Assembly: GCA_964654535.1 (NCBI GenBank)
Contig: CAZZIZ010000171.1
Span: 1-7,327, forward strand
From: CAZZIZ01 sp964654535
GTDB lineage: Bacteria; Bacteroidota; Bacteroidia; Chitinophagales; UBA2359
Length of the DNA: 7,327 nt
Direction of reading: 5' to 3'
Position 1 is the first letter of the stretch; each line of letters starts with the position of its first letter. This document shows, one piece after another, positions 1 to 6,545 of this stretch. The notes beneath the pieces were generated by a model, which did not search any database, was not told where the DNA came from, and worked only from the letters and a program-made list of their open reading frames with translations. Both the position numbers and the translations under genes were made by a program.

Positions 1-34
1 GGGGCACGCCCAAAACAACTTAAGAATGATGCCA

Positions 35-1228
35 CTACCACTTCAAAACGGGATAGACTTCTCCAAGCTTAAACTCATCTCTACCCCGCGGTAGAATGAT
101 AAATCCATCGGCCAAGAGTAGATTGGCAAAATCCCCTGAGCCATTGCCCTTGTGCGGTTTAGCGATTAGTGATCCCTTTTCATTACTGGAGAGGCTTACT
201 TCGAGAAAATAAGTCAGGTCGGGTTTGAAATTTACGTCCGCGTCGAGTATGGCATATTGCAATTCAGGAGCTTGTGATTGTAAGCACTGTGCTAACCAGT
301 AGCGGAAATAACGCTGCATACAGAGAAAAGAAGAAACGGGATTTCCAGGCAAGGCAAAAATGCTGCATTTCTTTTTATAGTCGCCAAACCAAAAGGGCTT
401 TCCGGGACGTTGCGCGATTTTATGAAATTTCTTTTCGGCTCCAAGTTCAGCTAAGACTTCTGGTAAATAATCGAACTTGCCTTTGGATACGCCGCCACTT
501 AAAATGATGACTTCGTATTGCTCCAAGTAGGAAGCGAGCTTTTCTTTAATCGCGGCCTTATCATCAACCAAGTGATCTTGTTCAGCTGAAATACCCAAGC
601 CGCTTAGTACTGTTTGAATGCGATAGACATTGCTACGCCGAATTTGGTGGGCTGCTGGCTGCTGGTCAATGGGGACTAATTCGTCACCAGTAGATATGAC
701 CATCACACTCGGCAATTTTGCCACTTGTATTCCTGACTTGCCAATACTTGCTCCAAGTCCAATTTCAACCGAACGAATTGCAGCGTCCGCTTGTAGCACT
801 TCTTCCCCTTGTTTTCTATCCTCTCCTTTGTAGTGAATGTTTTGACCTTCCACCACCTTGTCTACCTTAATATGGGCAGTCCCATTTTCAATGCGCACAT
901 CTTCGTAGCGAATAACTGTGTCTGCATTTGCGGCCATCACCGCTCCGGTCATTATTTCTAGGCAGTCCGTTTTGCTTTTTAGTGTTTGTTTTTCTTGACC
1001 CGCGGCGGCCACGCCTTGTATTGGAAAGCTTCTCTTTCCTTCGGCATAGGCAGCGTAGTTAATGGCAATACCATCCATGGTTACTCTATCGTAAGGAGGT
1101 AAATCACGATCTACTTTCCAGACTTCTTTGTTGATGCGTCCGAGCGATGCGGATAGCTCAACCATTTCTTCACCAAAACTTCTGGCAGCAGATTTTAAAA
1201 TTTGCAGTGCTTCTTGGACGGAGATCAT
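35..1228 (-). CDS. moeA: MoeA, molybdopterin molybdenumtransferase
   Basis: Cytoplasmic enzyme of the last Moco step: it uses adenylylated molybdopterin and molybdate to insert molybdenum. The 397-aa length is normal for MoeA. Visible family motifs in order: PPYDRVTMDG at about residues 44-53 (the usual P-x-x-D-x-S-x-MDG block, with Thr for Ser), IMTGAVM with the downstream RYED at about 92-110, STGDEL at 179-184, SGGVSKGKFDY at 244-254, RPGKPFWFG at 274-282 and LPGNPVSS at 293-300; the last four belong to the MoeA/MogA-like catalytic domain, and the C-terminal beta domain follows. The ATG overlaps the moaA stop by one base (TAATG), so translation is probably coupled to moaA. The 34 bases after its stop hold only a short GGGC-AC-GCCC palindrome at the window edge. 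All catalytic-type motifs are present and the gene appears intact. Confidence 0.97.
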   Translation of the reverse strand: MISVQEALQILKSAARSFGEEMVELSASLGRINKEVWKVDRDLPPYDRVTMDGIAINYAAYAEGKRSFPIQGVAAAGQEKQTLKSKTDCLEIMTGAVMAANADTVIRYEDVRIENGTAHIKVDKVVEGQNIHYKGEDRKQGEEVLQADAAIRSVEIGLGASIGKSGIQVAKLPSVMVISTGDELVPIDQQPAAHQIRRSNVYRIQTVLSGLGISAEQDHLVDDKAAIKEKLASYLEQYEVIILSGGVSKGKFDYLPEVLAELGAEKKFHKIAQRPGKPFWFGDYKKKCSIFALPGNPVSSFLCMQRYFRYWLAQCLQSQAPELQYAILDADVNFKPDLTYFLEVSLSSNEKGSLIAKPHKGNGSGDFANLLLADGFIILPRGRDEFKLGEVYPVLKW

Positions 1229-2220
1229 TAGCCGCCGATTGTAGCCATTGACTCCGAAACCAGCGGATTACGCGAGCGCGCTTGCTCCGCTTCAAAACCG
1301 TTTTTCAATTTGTGAGAAACCGCTAACTGAATGGTTTGTGCAATTTCCACATCGCTGGCACCATTGCGCATAAAGTCACGAAGATTGAAGATGCCTTCAT
1401 CGTAGAGGCAGGTCTTGAGCATTCCTTCTGGGGTTAGGCGAATTCGATTACACGTACCACAAAACGTTCTACTGTATGCCGGAATGATTCCAAAGCTTCC
1501 CTGCGAGCCAGGCACTTTATAATTTAGTGAGGTAGAGTTTTTCGGGTCACTCAGTTTTTCAACTGCCCCAAAGTGGTTTTGAATATGCTCTAGTATTTTG
1601 ACATAGTTCCATTCCAGGCTTTCGTAGTGATGTCCATCGCCGTTAAAAGGCATTTCTTCAATAAAACGTACCGAGATTTTTTTTGAGCGACTCATCTCGA
1701 CCATTGGGATGATGTCCTCGATATTTCGTCCGGCCAATACTACGGCGTTGAGTTTTAAATCAAGCCCTCGTTTCAACATTTCTTGTAAGCAATTCCAGAC
1801 TTGGTCAAACATCTTTCTACGTGTGAGCTCATTAAAGCGCTCACGATCAATGCTATCCATGCTGAGGTTGAACTTATTGATGCCTAGCTTCTGCAAATCA
1901 TCCAAGTACTGTACAGTATGGGTTCCGTTGGTGGTAATGGCGATTTGCTTAATTCCTTCTAGCGCATTAAGCTCCTTCAAGAAGTACATGATGTCTTTTC
2001 GCAAAAAGGGCTCACCTCCCGTAATGCGCACTTTGCTCACTCCTTGCTTGCCTAGAATAGCAGCAATTCGAAGAAGCTCTTCGTAACTACAAAGCTTTTC
2101 TTTGGCGACAAAATCAATGCCTTTTTCGGGCATACAATAGGTGCAACGCAAATTGCATTTGTCAGTCACGGCTATACGGATATAGTCGACAGTACGATCA
2201 AACTTGTCTCGGAGTATCAT
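1228..2220 (-). CDS. moaA: MoaA, GTP 3',8-cyclase (radical SAM)
   Basis: First enzyme of Moco synthesis: a radical-SAM protein that rearranges GTP to 3',8-cyclo-GTP, which MoaC turns into cyclic pyranopterin monophosphate. The 330-aa length fits the family. The N-terminal radical-SAM cluster motif is CNLRCTYC (Cys22, Cys26, Cys29), followed by GGEP at about 68-71. The second, MoaA-specific [4Fe-4S] site is FCGTCNRIR plus a later cysteine (Cys254, Cys257, Cys271). The protein ends in SMATIGG; the C-terminal Gly-Gly tail is known to be needed for MoaA activity, so the C-terminus is complete. It is the first gene of a leftward pair with moeA and is transcribed divergently from the exporter-moaD-moaE unit. 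The leader before ATG is A-rich without a Shine-Dalgarno sequence. No moaC is visible next to it. Confidence 0.98.
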   Translation of the reverse strand: MILRDKFDRTVDYIRIAVTDKCNLRCTYCMPEKGIDFVAKEKLCSYEELLRIAAILGKQGVSKVRITGGEPFLRKDIMYFLKELNALEGIKQIAITTNGTHTVQYLDDLQKLGINKFNLSMDSIDRERFNELTRRKMFDQVWNCLQEMLKRGLDLKLNAVVLAGRNIEDIIPMVEMSRSKKISVRFIEEMPFNGDGHHYESLEWNYVKILEHIQNHFGAVEKLSDPKNSTSLNYKVPGSQGSFGIIPAYSRTFCGTCNRIRLTPEGMLKTCLYDEGIFNLRDFMRNGASDVEIAQTIQLAVSHKLKNGFEAEQARSRNPLVSESMATIGG

Positions 2221-2314
2221 TTACGTTTGGTGCAATCTTGGTCGGTGATTGCTTGTCTAAGATAGCTTTTTGTGCAGCTCTTTTACGTAGATTAGGGGAC
2301 AAATTATAGCCTCC
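2221..2314. promoter_or_regulatory. Divergent intergenic region, putative promoters for moaA and exporter-moaD-moaE
   Basis: This 94-bp gap separates the two divergent Moco units and must hold both promoters if each is transcribed from here. On the plus strand, TTG at 2238-2240 and TAGCTTTT at 2263-2270 lie 22 bases apart, close to the Bacteroidota housekeeping pattern (TTG, about 19 bases, TAnnTTTG), with the last G replaced by T. On the minus strand, TATAATTTG (2308 down to 2300) resembles a -10/-7 element, but no good upstream element is seen. No Moco riboswitch-like fold or clear operator palindrome was recognised by eye. The promoter calls are inference from weak motifs. Confidence 0.35.
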
Positions 2315-3076
2315 TTGCCCTACGAACTCCTACTTGTTTTCTTTCTAATCGCCCTGCTTTACTCCTCTGCGGGCTTTGGGGGTGGCTCCAGTTATTTAGC
2401 GATTCTTGCGCTCTACAGCTTTGATTACGACTTTATTCGCCTAGCAGCATTGGCTTGCAACTGTATGGTGGTTATCGGCAGCGTATGGCTTTTTCATCGC
2501 GCGGGCTTGATTAGTTGGAAAAGGATTTTGCCGCTGGTTCTTCTGAGCGTCCCTCTGGCTTTCCTAGGCGCACGTATTCGAGTAGCGGAAGAAACATTTT
2601 TCGTCATTTTAGGATTCTCATTGCTTCTAGCAGCAATTTTACTTTGGCTGAAGAAAAGCGAAGTCCGAAGTTCTGAGTTAAAAGAGTCCAATACTTTTGG
2701 CAACAGTGCTTTAGGCGGTGGCATCGGATTCTTATCTGGATTCGTGGGTATAGGAGGAGGTATTTTTCTCTCACCGATTTTGCACTTTATGAAATGGGAC
2801 AGCTCGAAGCGTATTGCCGCTTGCGCCAGCGCATTTATTCTATTGAACTCAATCGCCGGTTTACTAGGGCTGTGGTCAAAAGGCGTTCAATTAGGAAATG
2901 AACTGCCCTTTTTAATTGGACTATTGATAGCGGTTTTACTAGGTGGACAATTAGGTGCGCGCACTAGCATAGGCTTCCTCAAACAATTACAGGTCAGAAA
3001 AATTACTGCAGTGCTCATTTTTGCCGTTTCTGTGCGGATATTGTATAAATATTTGATTCCTTTGGTCCAGTCATGA
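2315..3076 (+). CDS. TauE/SafE-family membrane exporter (putative sulfite/anion permease)
   Basis: A 253-aa integral membrane protein with about eight hydrophobic segments (near residues 5-30, 42-62, 71-88, 94-112, 132-155, 167-187, 196-217, 228-247). The two halves each carry the Gly-rich family signature: YSSAGFGGGSSYLA at about 16-29 and SGFVGIGGGIFLSP at 141-154, the internal repeat typical of TauE/SafE (PF01925-type) proteins. Family members are proposed to export sulfite, sulfoacetate or related anions; the substrate here cannot be read from the sequence. The start is TTG: an in-frame TAG at 2288-2290 leaves no ATG or GTG upstream, and the N-terminal signature needs a start about here. 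An AGGGGA lies 17 bases upstream, too far for a normal ribosome site. Its stop overlaps the moaD start (ATGA), which ties it to Moco synthesis. Confidence 0.9.
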   Translation: MPYELLLVFFLIALLYSSAGFGGGSSYLAILALYSFDYDFIRLAALACNCMVVIGSVWLFHRAGLISWKRILPLVLLSVPLAFLGARIRVAEETFFVILGFSLLLAAILLWLKKSEVRSSELKESNTFGNSALGGGIGFLSGFVGIGGGIFLSPILHFMKWDSSKRIAACASAFILLNSIAGLLGLWSKGVQLGNELPFLIGLLIAVLLGGQLGARTSIGFLKQLQVRKITAVLIFAVSVRILYKYLIPLVQS

Positions 3077-3315
3077 AATTGAAACTACGCGCATTCGGAA
3101 TTGCCAAGGATATTATTGGTGGAACTCATTTGGAATTTGAACTAAATTCTGGAGACAAAGTCTCTGATCTTAAGTCTGCACTCTGTAGCGCTTTTCCTTC
3201 TTTTGAGGAGTTGGCAAAGATTTCCTTTGCAGTAGACGAAGAATACCAAAAAGAAGATTTTGTTTTGTCCGAAAACCAAGAAGTAGTAATTCTGCCGCCG
3301 AGTAGTGGTGGCTAG
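3073..3315 (+). CDS. moaD: MoaD, molybdopterin synthase sulfur-carrier subunit
   Basis: Small ubiquitin-fold protein of 80 aa, the normal MoaD size. It carries sulfur as a C-terminal thiocarboxylate and delivers it to cyclic pyranopterin monophosphate inside MPT synthase. The diagnostic feature is the C-terminus, VVILPPSSGG, matching the family's hydrophobic strand followed by a free Gly-Gly; the N-terminal strand (KLKLRAFGIAKDIIGG) also fits MoaD. The start overlaps the exporter stop by four bases (ATGA), indicating translational coupling, and moaE follows after nine bases. It needs adenylation by a MoeB-type enzyme, which is not encoded in this window. MoaD rather than ThiS is supported by the direct moaE neighbour. 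Confidence 0.95.
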   Translation: MKLKLRAFGIAKDIIGGTHLEFELNSGDKVSDLKSALCSAFPSFEELAKISFAVDEEYQKEDFVLSENQEVVILPPSSGG

Positions 3316-3324
3316 ATCGATTCC

Positions 3325-3744
3325 ATGAAAACTGATATCCAAATTTTTGATACTCCTTTAAGCACGGAAGCCTGCGAGCGCTTCGTGGCAGATCCTGGTG
3401 CAGGAGGCCTTGCTATTTTCGTTGGCACGGTGCGCAACCAAACCAAGGGCAAGGAAGTTCTCAAGCTGGAGTTTGAAGCCTACGAGCCTATGGCGATTAA
3501 GGAAATGCAAAAGATAGCAGATGAGATTGGACACAAGTGGGATGCATTGAGTGTTGCTATGCATCATCGCGTAGGTACGGTTGACATTGGTGGAACGGCC
3601 GTGATTATTGCGGTGGCCACGCCACATCGCAAGGCTGCTTTTGAAGCTTGCGAGTTTGCGATTGACACTTTGAAAGAAACGGTACCGATTTGGAAAAAGG
3701 AGTTTTTTGTCGATGGTGAGGTTTGGGTGGCGGCGCATCCTTGA
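3325..3744 (+). CDS. moaE: MoaE, molybdopterin synthase catalytic subunit
   Basis: Large subunit of MPT synthase, 139 aa, working with MoaD as a cytoplasmic heterotetramer that converts cyclic pyranopterin monophosphate to molybdopterin. Family blocks visible in order: FVGTVRNQTKGKEVLKLEFE and then AYEPMA at about 32-57, HHRVGTVDIGG at about 80-90, TPHRKAAFEACEFAID at about 99-114, and KETVPIWKKE at about 116-125, which holds the two lysines known to matter for catalysis and MoaD binding. The gene lies nine bases after moaD, and the next small gene starts four bases after its stop. Nothing is missing. A long opposite-strand open frame over this gene is a by-product of its codon pattern. Confidence 0.97.
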   Translation: MKTDIQIFDTPLSTEACERFVADPGAGGLAIFVGTVRNQTKGKEVLKLEFEAYEPMAIKEMQKIADEIGHKWDALSVAMHHRVGTVDIGGTAVIIAVATPHRKAAFEACEFAIDTLKETVPIWKKEFFVDGEVWVAAHP

Positions 3745-3748
3745 TGCT

Positions 3749-4045
3749 ATGTTTGGATTTTTTAAAAGAACGCATAAAGACCTAATAAAACTACTTGAAG
3801 AAGTAGACGACTTATTAACTAAGAATGACAATATTTCCTTGTTTGGTTTGAGCGCAGCCGAAGGAAGCAAGGATTTACGAATAGCTATTGAAGGCTTAAA
3901 AGCAAAACGAAAAATTGACAAGAAGCAAATTAAAAGCCTTTTCGCACCAACTGGTTTAATTCAAGAATGCGCAATGGCTAACGGATGGGCAGATCAATAT
4001 TTGGAACTAAGTGATAGGTTTGATGAACTAATCGTTTACGTATAA
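3749..4045 (+). CDS. Hypothetical protein, 98 aa, downstream of moaE
   Basis: Unrecognised small, soluble, probably mostly helical protein. The start at ATG 3749 is chosen because it lies four bases after the moaE stop; a more upstream start at 3707 would overlap moaE by 38 bases with a non-typical N-terminus (MSMVRFGWRR). From 3749 the protein has an amphipathic, charged N-terminal half (HKDLIKLLEEVDDLLTK), a basic middle (GLKAKRKIDKKQIKSLF at about 49-65) and a C-terminal block with APTGLIQECAMANGW followed by LSDRFDEL. No signal peptide, membrane segment or cysteine motif is seen (one Cys, residue 74). Codon use looks like its neighbours. The tight spacing implies cotranscription with moaE, but a role in Moco synthesis is only a guess from position. 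It could equally be an unrelated gene that happens to follow the operon. Confidence 0.7.
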   Translation: MFGFFKRTHKDLIKLLEEVDDLLTKNDNISLFGLSAAEGSKDLRIAIEGLKAKRKIDKKQIKSLFAPTGLIQECAMANGWADQYLELSDRFDELIVYV

Positions 4046-4078
4046 TAAAAACAATAGTCTGATCCGTACAATTTCTAT

Positions 4079-4885
4079 ATGAAAGTAATTATGCCAAAAC
4101 CAGTACTATTCCTACTACTTACCTTCCTCTTTGCCTGCCAAAGCACTGCTACCAGCACGCCTCCACCAACAAGTGCTCCCGAAAAAGTAAAGCGACCCGC
4201 TCCTATAAAAGATGATCCTAAGGCAAATATCGAACTCAGCCTCGCCCACCAAATCCACGAGCCGGCAGAGGGAAGCAAGGATGCCCCGCTACTTATTCTC
4301 CTCCACGGCAGAGGTTCAAACGAGGGCAATTTCATTTCTATGGCCCCCAATCTTGATCCAAAACTAAGAGTAGTTTCAGTACGCGGGCCGCTGATCCTGA
4401 GACCAGGAAGTTTCGCTTGGTTCGATTTGCAGAGAGGCCAAAACGGTTTGCGTAAGTATGAAGAAAACGAAGTGCTGGCTATGAGCGATCAATTGATTGA
4501 CTTTATAGAAGAGCTTATTTCCAAATATGGACTCGAGCCATCAAAAATATTTATTGGAGGCTTTAGCCAAGGAGCGATAATGAGTCTGGGGACTGGACTT
4601 CGCCATCCAGGTGTAATCGACGGGGTCCTTTGTTTAAGCGGTGCCTTGTATCCTGAGTTTATGAAAGACTTTAAACTAAAAAAGGAACATGAAGAGCTTT
4701 CGATTTTGGTTACCCACGGAAGAAAAGACAATGTCTTATCATTTGACCATATCAATGAAGCCGTCGATTTATTAAAACAAAAAGGATTAGACGTTTCATT
4801 TAAGCACTACGATAGTGCGCACACATTCCCGCCAGAGAACTTTCGAGACTTTAGAGATTGGTTAGTGTCGGAGCTAGACAATTAG
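4079..4885 (+). CDS. Predicted lipoprotein alpha/beta-hydrolase (carboxylesterase/phospholipase family)
   Basis: A 268-aa protein with a lipoprotein-type signal peptide (hydrophobic PVLFLLLTFLFAC; lipid-accepting Cys20; Phe at -2 is unusual but the -3 Leu and -1 Ala fit), then a Pro/Ser/Thr-rich linker to about residue 45, then a compact hydrolase domain. That domain resembles the esterase/phospholipase group (Abhydrolase_2-like): LLHGRGSNEGNF at 74-85 for the oxyanion hole, the nucleophile elbow GFSQGA with Ser163, Asp217 in THGRKDNV and His248 in DSAHTFPP, giving a plausible Ser-Asp-His triad. It probably hydrolyses short esters at the periplasmic face or cell surface; the substrate is unknown. 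ATG at 4079 and the ATG four codons later both leave a workable signal peptide. It follows the 98-aa gene after 33 bases without a visible terminator, so cotranscription is possible. Confidence 0.88.
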   Translation: MKVIMPKPVLFLLLTFLFACQSTATSTPPPTSAPEKVKRPAPIKDDPKANIELSLAHQIHEPAEGSKDAPLLILLHGRGSNEGNFISMAPNLDPKLRVVSVRGPLILRPGSFAWFDLQRGQNGLRKYEENEVLAMSDQLIDFIEELISKYGLEPSKIFIGGFSQGAIMSLGTGLRHPGVIDGVLCLSGALYPEFMKDFKLKKEHEELSILVTHGRKDNVLSFDHINEAVDLLKQKGLDVSFKHYDSAHTFPPENFRDFRDWLVSELDN

Positions 4886-4976
4886 CGTAATCACAATTAT
4901 TTAGGGCAGTGATTCTACTGTAAATAAGAAGAAAATTGCTCTCATAATTTTTAAATTCAACAGCAAATAAGCAGCA
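4886..4976. other. Intergenic gap between esterase and monooxygenase genes
   Basis: A 91-bp A/T-rich stretch. It contains a weak 6-bp inverted repeat, AATCAC (4889-4894) and GTGATT (4909-4914), with a 14-base loop and no following T-run, so it is not a convincing terminator. TTG and TAATTTTT elements near 4936-4952 are too close together for a Bacteroidota promoter. The expected monooxygenase promoter may lie here but could not be placed. Confidence 0.4.
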
Positions 4977-6299
4977 GTGAATCGAAAAGTATGTGTAATC
5001 GGTGTTGGCCCAAGTGGGATTACCGCGCTAAAGAACCTTTTGGATCAGGGGATTGATGCAGTTGCTTTTGATCGCAATAATGCTGTCGGTGGCAATTGGA
5101 TATATAGCGAAGAAGAAGGTCATTCCAGTGTGTTCGAAACAACGCATATCATTAGCTCGAAAACACTTTCGCAATATGAGGATTTCACTTTCGACGAGTT
5201 TGACAAGAGTGTTGCAGACTACCCTTCGCATAACGAATTGAGGCGCTACTTTCAAGCTTATGCCCGGCACTTTCATTTGCACAAACACATTCAATTCGAA
5301 ACCTCAGTACTTTCTTGTGCGCATATAAATCAAGACACTTGGGAAATCACCCTTGAACAAGGTGGTAAAAAGCGAACAGAAACATTTACAGATTTAGTGG
5401 TTTGCAATGGACATCATTGGTGTCCACGTTACCCAGAGTACAATGGAGAGTTTTCCGGAGAACTCTTGCATTCACATGAATACAAGAAGTCAGATCCGTT
5501 TAGGGATAAACGCGTACTGGTTATTGGCGGAGGCAACTCTGCTTGTGACGTGGCGGTAGAAACTAGCAGAGTGAGCGCACATACGGCTATCAGCTGGCGA
5601 AGAGGATATCAGGTGCTACCTAAATTTGCCATGGGCATACCCACTGATGTGCTAGGAGCTCGGATGAGTAGGATGCCATTAGCGATTAGAAATCTTTCTT
5701 CCAAAATTTTAGCCAAACTCCTTATTGGTTCTAATGAAAACTATGGTTTACAAAAAGCCAATTTAAAATTTGGCGAAACGCATCCAACTATAAACAGCGA
5801 GTTGCTCTACAAAATTCGCCACGGAAAAGTAAAGCCAAGGGTAGATATAGCTCGCTTTGAGGGAAACCAAGTTCACTTTAAAGATGGCAGCGTAGAAGAA
5901 TACGACGTGATCATCGCTTGCACAGGATTCATTTTATCGCACCCATTTTTCAAAAAAGAGTTCATAGACTATTCAGAGAGCACAGTACCACTCTATCTAA
6001 AAATGTTTCACGAAAAGTATGAGAACTTATTCTTCATTGGTATGCTCCAACCGCTGGGTTGCGTTTGGCCTATTTCAGAATTACAAAGTAAACTAGCCGC
6101 GCGTGCAATTGCCGGACTATGGAAACGTCCCGAAAACATCGCAAAGCTTTGTGCACGAGAAGTTACACATCCACACTATAAACAAGTCGCCTCACCAAGG
6201 CATACGATTACGGTAGATTATCATCGTATTATGAAAGATCTCAAGAAGTTGCTGCCACGGGATTATGTTTCGAAAGTGGCGATAATCAAAGAGAATTAA
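4977..6299 (+). CDS. Flavin-containing monooxygenase (FMO-like)
   Basis: A 440-aa FAD- and NAD(P)H-dependent oxidase of the class B flavoprotein monooxygenase type, a normal length for bacterial FMOs. In order: the FAD-binding Rossmann motif VIGVGPSG (G9, G11, G14), GGNW at about 38-41 typical of these enzymes, the FMO signature F-x-G-x3-H-x3-Y (Phe159, Gly161, His165, Tyr169), the NADPH-binding motif VIGGGNSA (182-189), and ACTGF at 314-318, matching the late A-T-G-F/Y block. Such enzymes oxygenate soft nucleophiles (amines, sulfides) or ketones; the substrate cannot be told from sequence. The GTG start is well fixed: an in-frame TAA lies at 4968-4970 and the Rossmann strand begins at residue 4. 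No signal peptide, so cytoplasmic. The reading frame stays open after the TAA stop to 6407. Confidence 0.92.
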   Translation: MNRKVCVIGVGPSGITALKNLLDQGIDAVAFDRNNAVGGNWIYSEEEGHSSVFETTHIISSKTLSQYEDFTFDEFDKSVADYPSHNELRRYFQAYARHFHLHKHIQFETSVLSCAHINQDTWEITLEQGGKKRTETFTDLVVCNGHHWCPRYPEYNGEFSGELLHSHEYKKSDPFRDKRVLVIGGGNSACDVAVETSRVSAHTAISWRRGYQVLPKFAMGIPTDVLGARMSRMPLAIRNLSSKILAKLLIGSNENYGLQKANLKFGETHPTINSELLYKIRHGKVKPRVDIARFEGNQVHFKDGSVEEYDVIIACTGFILSHPFFKKEFIDYSESTVPLYLKMFHEKYENLFFIGMLQPLGCVWPISELQSKLAARAIAGLWKRPENIAKLCAREVTHPHYKQVASPRHTITVDYHRIMKDLKKLLPRDYVSKVAIIKEN

Positions 6300-6323
6300 A
6301 GGATAAAGGAACCAATTCCAAAG

Positions 6324-6407
6324 ATGGAATCTATAAGAACTGGAGTAGAAAAAAGAGCACAAATTGAGGGTGCGCTCATTAAACAATGCGAATTCCTTGG
6401 AGCTTAG
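6324..6407 (+). other. Possible 27-codon small ORF after the monooxygenase
   Basis: ATG at 6324 opens 27 codons (beginning MESIRTGVEKRAQ, ending CEFLGA) and stops with TAG at 6405-6407. It is in the same frame as the monooxygenase, with 8 sense codons between the upstream TAA and this ATG. A GGA-containing leader (AAAGGAACC) lies upstream. The peptide is charged and has no membrane segment. Its stop directly abuts the hairpin at 6407-6424. It may be a small gene, a former C-terminal extension of the monooxygenase, or chance; the last is likely for an ORF this short. Confidence 0.2.
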
Positions 6408-6424
6408 GGCAAAAGGTTTTGCCC
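6407..6424. terminator. Hairpin, probable two-way transcription terminator
   Basis: Perfect inverted repeat: GGGCAAAA at 6407-6414, GG loop, TTTTGCCC at 6417-6424. The G/C-rich base plus A:T upper stem gives eight pairs (about seven with a four-base loop in practice). It sits between the rightward monooxygenase gene and the leftward 35-codon ORF, as expected for a terminator shared by convergent units. No long U-run follows on either strand, so its efficiency is uncertain. Confidence 0.6.
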
Positions 6425-6432
6425 GATTGAGT

Positions 6433-6540
6433 TTAGGCCGTTTTAGCCGGGTATTCTTGTGGAGTCAGTTTAGTAGAGATTACTGCTCCTACTGCTCCGA
6501 CCGCTAATAACGCCACCACTTTAAGTAAGTGTTTTTTCAT
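6433..6540 (-). CDS. Small one-pass membrane or secreted peptide, 35 aa
   Basis: The leftward ATG at 6540-6538 opens 35 codons ending in TAA (6435-6433). The product has a basic N-terminus (MKKHLLK), a hydrophobic stretch VVALLAVGAVGAVI (residues 8-21) and a short polar tail (STKLTPQEYPAKTA). This reads as one transmembrane segment or an uncleaved or cleavable signal-like peptide with the tail outside. Support for a real gene: a clean lysine-rich start, a strong hairpin eight bases after the stop (6407-6424), and a structured leader just before the ATG (6546-6596). The region before the start (CCAAGTATCA) has no Shine-Dalgarno sequence, as is common in Bacteroidota. No family is recognised. 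It could be a small membrane protein, a type I toxin-like peptide, or a remnant of a larger exported protein. Confidence 0.5.
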   Translation of the reverse strand: MKKHLLKVVALLAVGAVGAVISTKLTPQEYPAKTA

Positions 6541-6545
6541 TGATA

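Noticed and set aside
1..11. GGGC-AC-GCCC palindrome downstream of moeA as a terminator
   Set aside because: Only four pairs with a two-base gap and cut by the window edge; no T-run is visible.
1709..2086. 125-codon plus-strand open frame
   Set aside because: It lies fully opposite moaA, whose radical-SAM motifs are intact; the translation is Ser-rich with no domain.
3744..3782. ATG overlapping the moaE stop (TGATG)
   Set aside because: This start opens only about a dozen codons before a stop; the real downstream start is the ATG at 3749 in another frame.
3358..3921. 187-codon open frame on the minus strand across moaE and the following gene
   Set aside because: It overlaps moaE completely, which has clear family motifs on the plus strand; the translation is Ser/Arg/Asn-rich and has no recognisable domain.
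4889..4914. AATCAC/GTGATT inverted repeat after the esterase gene as a terminator
   Set aside because: The stem is only six pairs with a 14-base loop and no T-run follows; too weak to call.
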